The notes below the pieces were generated by a model. That model had not been told where the DNA came from. It made no database searches and saw nothing but the letters and a program-made list of their open reading frames with translations. Below are positions 5,309-6,208 of a stretch of 6,208 nt of DNA, one piece after another; the stretch's first letter is position 1; each line of letters begins with the position of its first letter. Origin of the DNA: an uncultured Halioglobus sp. (GTDB lineage Bacteria > Pseudomonadota > Gammaproteobacteria > Pseudomonadales > Halieaceae); NCBI GenBank assembly GCA_905480565.1, contig CAJQQW010000424.1:1-6208 (forward strand), given 5' to 3'. A program made the position numbers and the translations under genes.

Positions 5309-6208
5309 ATGCCCAATAACAGCACACCCGCGCAGTACGCACTCATCCTGATCGACATGCTTGAGGGAGAGGGCTGCGCCCGTGAAAACCTCCTGGCGGG
5401 CACATCCCTCGCACTGGCCGGCATCGACAGCATGGGCGCCCGGGTTGATGACCAAGACTTCTGGACTCTGGTAACCAACGCGCGCGCTCTCACTGGCGAC
5501 CCCACTCTGGGGCTGAAGCTGGGCCTGCGATTGCACTTGAGTGCGCACGCAGTGCTGGGGCAGGCCTTCATGACATGCCGCGACCTCGGACAAGTCATGG
5601 GGCTATTGCTCAAGTACTATCACCTACTGGCCTCTAATCTCGAAATGAAATTCAGCGAGGAGGGAGACACCTGCATACTCAGCATCCTCAGCACCCCGGG
5701 CGAGACCGAGGCAGACTTCACGTTCGGCTTTGAACTGCTCTACGGGGCCTTTATCAATACACTGCGGGGCATGCTCAATGATCCAGAACTGGCTGTCCGG
5801 ATGGAGCTGCCCTACCCGGCACCTGAGCACTCCGGGCGTTATCTCGAGGTACTGGGCGATGACATACACTTCGACGCGCCGCAGGGGCGGATTCTGTTCC
5901 ATCGAGACTGGCTGGATACTCCGCTGCCCTTGTCAAATCCCCCACTGCGCCAACTCTATGAGGCGGAGTGCGCGCGCCTGCTGGCAGATCTGGAGGGGGA
6001 AGATTCTGTCGCGGAGCAGACGCTCCGGCTGTTGCGCAAGCTGGAGGGTCAGTATCCGCAAATGCCACAAATAGCGGCCATGCTGAATGTCAGTCCGCGC
6101 ACTTACCGTCGCAGGCTGGATGAGGAGGAGCAATCATTCCAGAAACTGCTGGATCAGGTTCGCGCAGAGCATGCGACGCACTACCTGCAAAATACGCGAC
6201 TCCCATTG
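5309..6208 (+). CDS. AraC-family transcriptional regulator with arabinose-binding-type N-terminal domain (C-terminus off window)
   Basis: The frame stays open for 300 codons to the right edge; about 40 residues, including the second helix-turn-helix, are missing. Residues 10 to about 200 match the N-terminal domain of OruR/ArgR-like AraC regulators (QYALILIDMLEGEG near the start, DDQDFWTLVTNARALTGDP, LGLKLGLRLHLSAHAVLGQA, then HFDAPQGRILFHRDWLDTPL). This domain senses a small effector. The first DNA-binding helix-turn-helix is at about 252-277 (IAAMLNVSPRTYRRRLDEEE), followed by the linker helix FQKLLDQVRAEHATHYL. I chose the ATG at 5309 because it gives the usual short lead-in before QYA; its ribosome site is weak, and TTG at 5273 is the only other upstream in-frame option noticed. 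It is divergent from the diiron gene and is a likely activator of it. The effector is unknown. Confidence 0.92.
   Translation, partial: MPNNSTPAQYALILIDMLEGEGCARENLLAGTSLALAGIDSMGARVDDQDFWTLVTNARALTGDPTLGLKLGLRLHLSAHAVLGQAFMTCRDLGQVMGLLLKYYHLLASNLEMKFSEEGDTCILSILSTPGETEADFTFGFELLYGAFINTLRGMLNDPELAVRMELPYPAPEHSGRYLEVLGDDIHFDAPQGRILFHRDWLDTPLPLSNPPLRQLYEAECARLLADLEGEDSVAEQTLRLLRKLEGQYPQMPQIAAMLNVSPRTYRRRLDEEEQSFQKLLDQVRAEHATHYLQNTRLPL

Noticed and set aside
5287..5902. Minus-strand frames of 92-108 codons
   Set aside because: Antisense to the AraC-family gene, which is open for 300 codons with a recognisable helix-turn-helix.
1..6208. Search by eye for insertion sequences, CRISPR repeats, tRNAs, toxin-antitoxin pairs and prophage genes
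   Set aside because: No transposase, regularly spaced repeats, cloverleaf, target-site duplication or phage-like gene was seen.

Overview
This 6.2 kb window looks like ordinary chromosome from a gammaproteobacterium of moderate GC content. The best guess is a marine lineage near Halieaceae/Cellvibrionales. That guess rests on the overall style of the proteins (a long PlsC-like acyltransferase with an N-terminal FADIRPY motif, an AraC regulator of the arabinose-binding-domain type, a small secreted four-cysteine protein) and has not been checked by a search. There is no sign of a mobile element, CRISPR array, tRNA or rRNA. All gene calls come from reading frames, motifs and signals visible in the sequence.

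Layout, left to right. (1) Positions 1-1036, minus strand: a lysophospholipid-acyltransferase-family protein with a TTG start, its C-terminus cut by the left edge. (2) Positions 1037-1429: a non-coding, partly AT-rich divergent spacer holding an 8+8 bp inverted repeat among possible promoters. (3) Positions 1430-1702, plus: a secreted 90-residue four-cysteine protein of unknown function. (4) Positions 3489 down to 1796, minus: a TetR-family regulator followed 38 bp later by a PtpB/LipA-type tyrosine phosphatase with an extra N-terminal beta domain, probably one operon. A palindrome overlaps the likely regulator promoter. (5) Positions 3649-3915, plus: rpsT (ribosomal protein S20) with its own strong sigma70 promoter, a GTG start and a near-perfect bidirectional terminator. 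(6) Positions 5202 down to 4012, minus: a ferritin-like diiron protein with two DEARH motifs. (7) Positions 5309-6208, plus: an AraC-family regulator transcribed divergently from the diiron gene and cut by the right edge.

How the parts may work together. Two regulator-plus-enzyme modules stand out: TetR with the phosphatase, and AraC with the diiron protein. The housekeeping gene rpsT sits between them. The acyltransferase and the small secreted protein are divergent and may share the control region at about 1200-1260. Links between modules are inference. The least characterised products are the diiron protein (no known substrate) and the small cysteine-rich secreted protein.
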